The translations under genes and the position numbers were made by a program. Shown in pieces: positions 5,823 through 7,012 of a stretch of 7,012 bases of DNA. Positions within the stretch are counted from its first letter, which is position 1; each line of letters starts with the position of its first letter. This stretch comes from Alcaligenaceae bacterium (GTDB taxonomy: Bacteria > Pseudomonadota > Gammaproteobacteria > Burkholderiales > Burkholderiaceae_B), in NCBI GenBank assembly GCA_947380655.1, contig CANCRX010000128.1:1-7012 (forward strand). Reading direction: 5' to 3'. The notes beneath the pieces are model-generated. The model did no database searches and had not been told where the DNA came from. It worked only from the letters and a program-made list of their open reading frames with translations.

Positions 5823-7012
5823 ATGCCGCTGAATATTACCTTTAACTCCGCGCTTAAGTCTTATCTTGCAGCAATCTTCGTGATTGCTGCAAGTCTGCTC
5901 GTGCGTGCCGCTCACGCCGAAGAGGAAGGTTTCCAGTATTTCACTGCAAAAGCTCAAAGCACCTGGGTCTGGCAAAAGCACCCGTCTTTTAATGCACCCT
6001 ATTCTGGCCCGAGCAGCTTATCCAGTGAGGGTGAAATCAGCCACTCACTCACTGGCACGGCATTCCTGGGAGCAAGGCCATGGAAAGGGACAGAATTCTT
6101 TGTTGATCCCGAAGTTTCACAAGGCCTGCCTTTTTCGGGTTTGCGAGGCTTTGGAGGAATAACCAACGGAGAGGCACAAAAGGCTGGCTCAACGGATGCC
6201 GTGAGCTACTGGGCTCGTGCTTTTGTCCGTCAAACGGTCGGTTTTGGTGGCGGTACGGTTGAGCAAGAGGCCAGCTTTAATCAGTTTGCAGGCAATGTGG
6301 ATAAGCGACGGCTTGTTTTCACGGGTGGTGTGTATGCGATCACTGACATTTTCGATCAGAACAGCTTTTCCCATGACCCCAAAACTCAATTTTTAAATTG
6401 GGCCATGATGGATTACGCGGCCTGGGATACTCCGGCCGATGCACGCGGTTACACCCGCGGTATCGCCGTCGAGTATTACCATGATGACTGGGCCTTCAGA
6501 GCGGGCCGCAACTTGTTGCCCGTCGAATCAAATGGTTTACAACTGAACGGCGACTTTTCTGGTTCCTATAGCGACAACTTTGAAATTGAAAAAGCTCACG
6601 AGATTTTCGGTCAGCCTGGAAAATTACGGGCACTCTATTTTCGTAATCAGGCAAACTTCGGGAATTTCAATGATGCGATCGCTTACGCCCAGCAAAACGG
6701 CGGCACACCAGACCTAGCTAATGTGCGCAAACAACAAAGCAAATACGGTTTTGGATTGAATCTTGAACAAAACATTACCGAAGATATTGGTGTGTTTGCC
6801 CGATACAGCTGGAATAACGGTCAGACCGAAGCCTACTCTTTCACCGAGGTCAATAACTCGGCGCTGATCGGCGTGTCCATCAAAGGTAATAAATGGAATC
6901 GTCCGGATGATGTGCTGGGACTGGCCTATGCCTCGAACGGGATATCGAATCCCAATATAGATTATCTAAAAGCCGGCGGATCAAACTTTTTCTGCGGAGA
7001 TGGCAATATCAA
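5823..7012 (+). CDS. OprB-family carbohydrate-type outer-membrane porin (partial, runs off right edge)
   Basis: An open frame of 396 codons plus 2 bases from the ATG at 5823 that continues past the window. Residues 1-32 form a signal peptide (hydrophobic YLAAIFVIAASLLV, then AAHA before EEE). The rest is beta-strand-like, with alternating aromatic residues. OprB-type features are FQYFTAKAQSTWVWQKHPSF (37-56), FVDPEVSQGLPFSGLRGFGG (93-112), the plug-facing LVFTGGVYAITDIFDQNSFSHDP (164-186) and LGLAYASNGISNP (365-377) followed by YLKAGGSNFF (381-390). OprB proteins are typically around 420-460 residues, so only the last strands should be missing. They form passive channels for sugars and other small solutes; the actual solute here is unknown. 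The start is the only reasonable one, since an in-frame TGA lies at 5775, but the bases before the ATG lack a clear ribosome binding site. C391 near the end is unusual for a porin. Confidence 0.88.
   Translation, partial: MPLNITFNSALKSYLAAIFVIAASLLVRAAHAEEEGFQYFTAKAQSTWVWQKHPSFNAPYSGPSSLSSEGEISHSLTGTAFLGARPWKGTEFFVDPEVSQGLPFSGLRGFGGITNGEAQKAGSTDAVSYWARAFVRQTVGFGGGTVEQEASFNQFAGNVDKRRLVFTGGVYAITDIFDQNSFSHDPKTQFLNWAMMDYAAWDTPADARGYTRGIAVEYYHDDWAFRAGRNLLPVESNGLQLNGDFSGSYSDNFEIEKAHEIFGQPGKLRALYFRNQANFGNFNDAIAYAQQNGGTPDLANVRKQQSKYGFGLNLEQNITEDIGVFARYSWNNGQTEAYSFTEVNNSALIGVSIKGNKWNRPDDVLGLAYASNGISNPNIDYLKAGGSNFFCGDGNI

Noticed and set aside
5884..6162. Plus-strand reading frame of 92 codons within the porin gene
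   Set aside because: It overlaps the porin in another frame, and the porin frame shows a signal peptide and OprB-like motifs.

Overview
The window looks like a chromosomal segment of a Gram-negative proteobacterium. It has an outer-membrane OprB-type porin with a signal peptide, an Fsr-type MFS pump and inner-membrane ABC components. The dioxygenase and the EgtB/SenA-like enzyme resemble versions I associate with Burkholderiales-like Betaproteobacteria; that placement is inference from remembered family resemblance, not a search. No mobile element, CRISPR array, tRNA or rRNA was seen. Coding density is high, with six genes (four complete with certain ends, two cut by the window edges) plus one ABC transporter fusion gene whose start I reassign.

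Left block, minus strand (2633 down to 1): a tightly coupled three-gene operon. It runs from an ABC ATPase (TTG start with a good ribosome binding site), through a fused substrate-binding protein/permease of the quaternary-amine (ProX/OpuC/EgtU-like) class, to the first 110 residues of a DinB-type iron-enzyme N-terminus of the EgtB/SenA family, which continues off the left edge. The ATPase and fusion genes share a 4-base GTGA overlap; the fusion and the enzyme overlap by 8 bases. The coupling suggests that the transporter moves a substrate or product of the enzyme. Attractive candidates are hercynine (a quaternary amine), ergothioneine or selenoneine.

Middle block, plus strand (2723 to 4488): an Fsr-family MFS efflux pump followed after 14 bases by a small three-helix ion-channel protein with a TTLGFG selectivity filter. 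It is divergent from the ABC operon across an 89-base gap that must hold both promoters.

Right block: a TauD/TfdA-type Fe(II)/2-oxoglutarate dioxygenase on the minus strand (5544 to 4489) abuts the channel gene tail to tail with no spare base. A 278-base intergenic region separates it from a divergent OprB-family carbohydrate porin, which runs off the right edge. That region holds a short perfect inverted repeat, a possible -10 box and a leader hairpin in front of the porin.

The most interesting element is the transporter-plus-EgtB/SenA operon. It may be a scavenging and conversion module for histidine-betaine chalcogen compounds, and the binding protein/permease fusion has the reverse domain order to EgtU.
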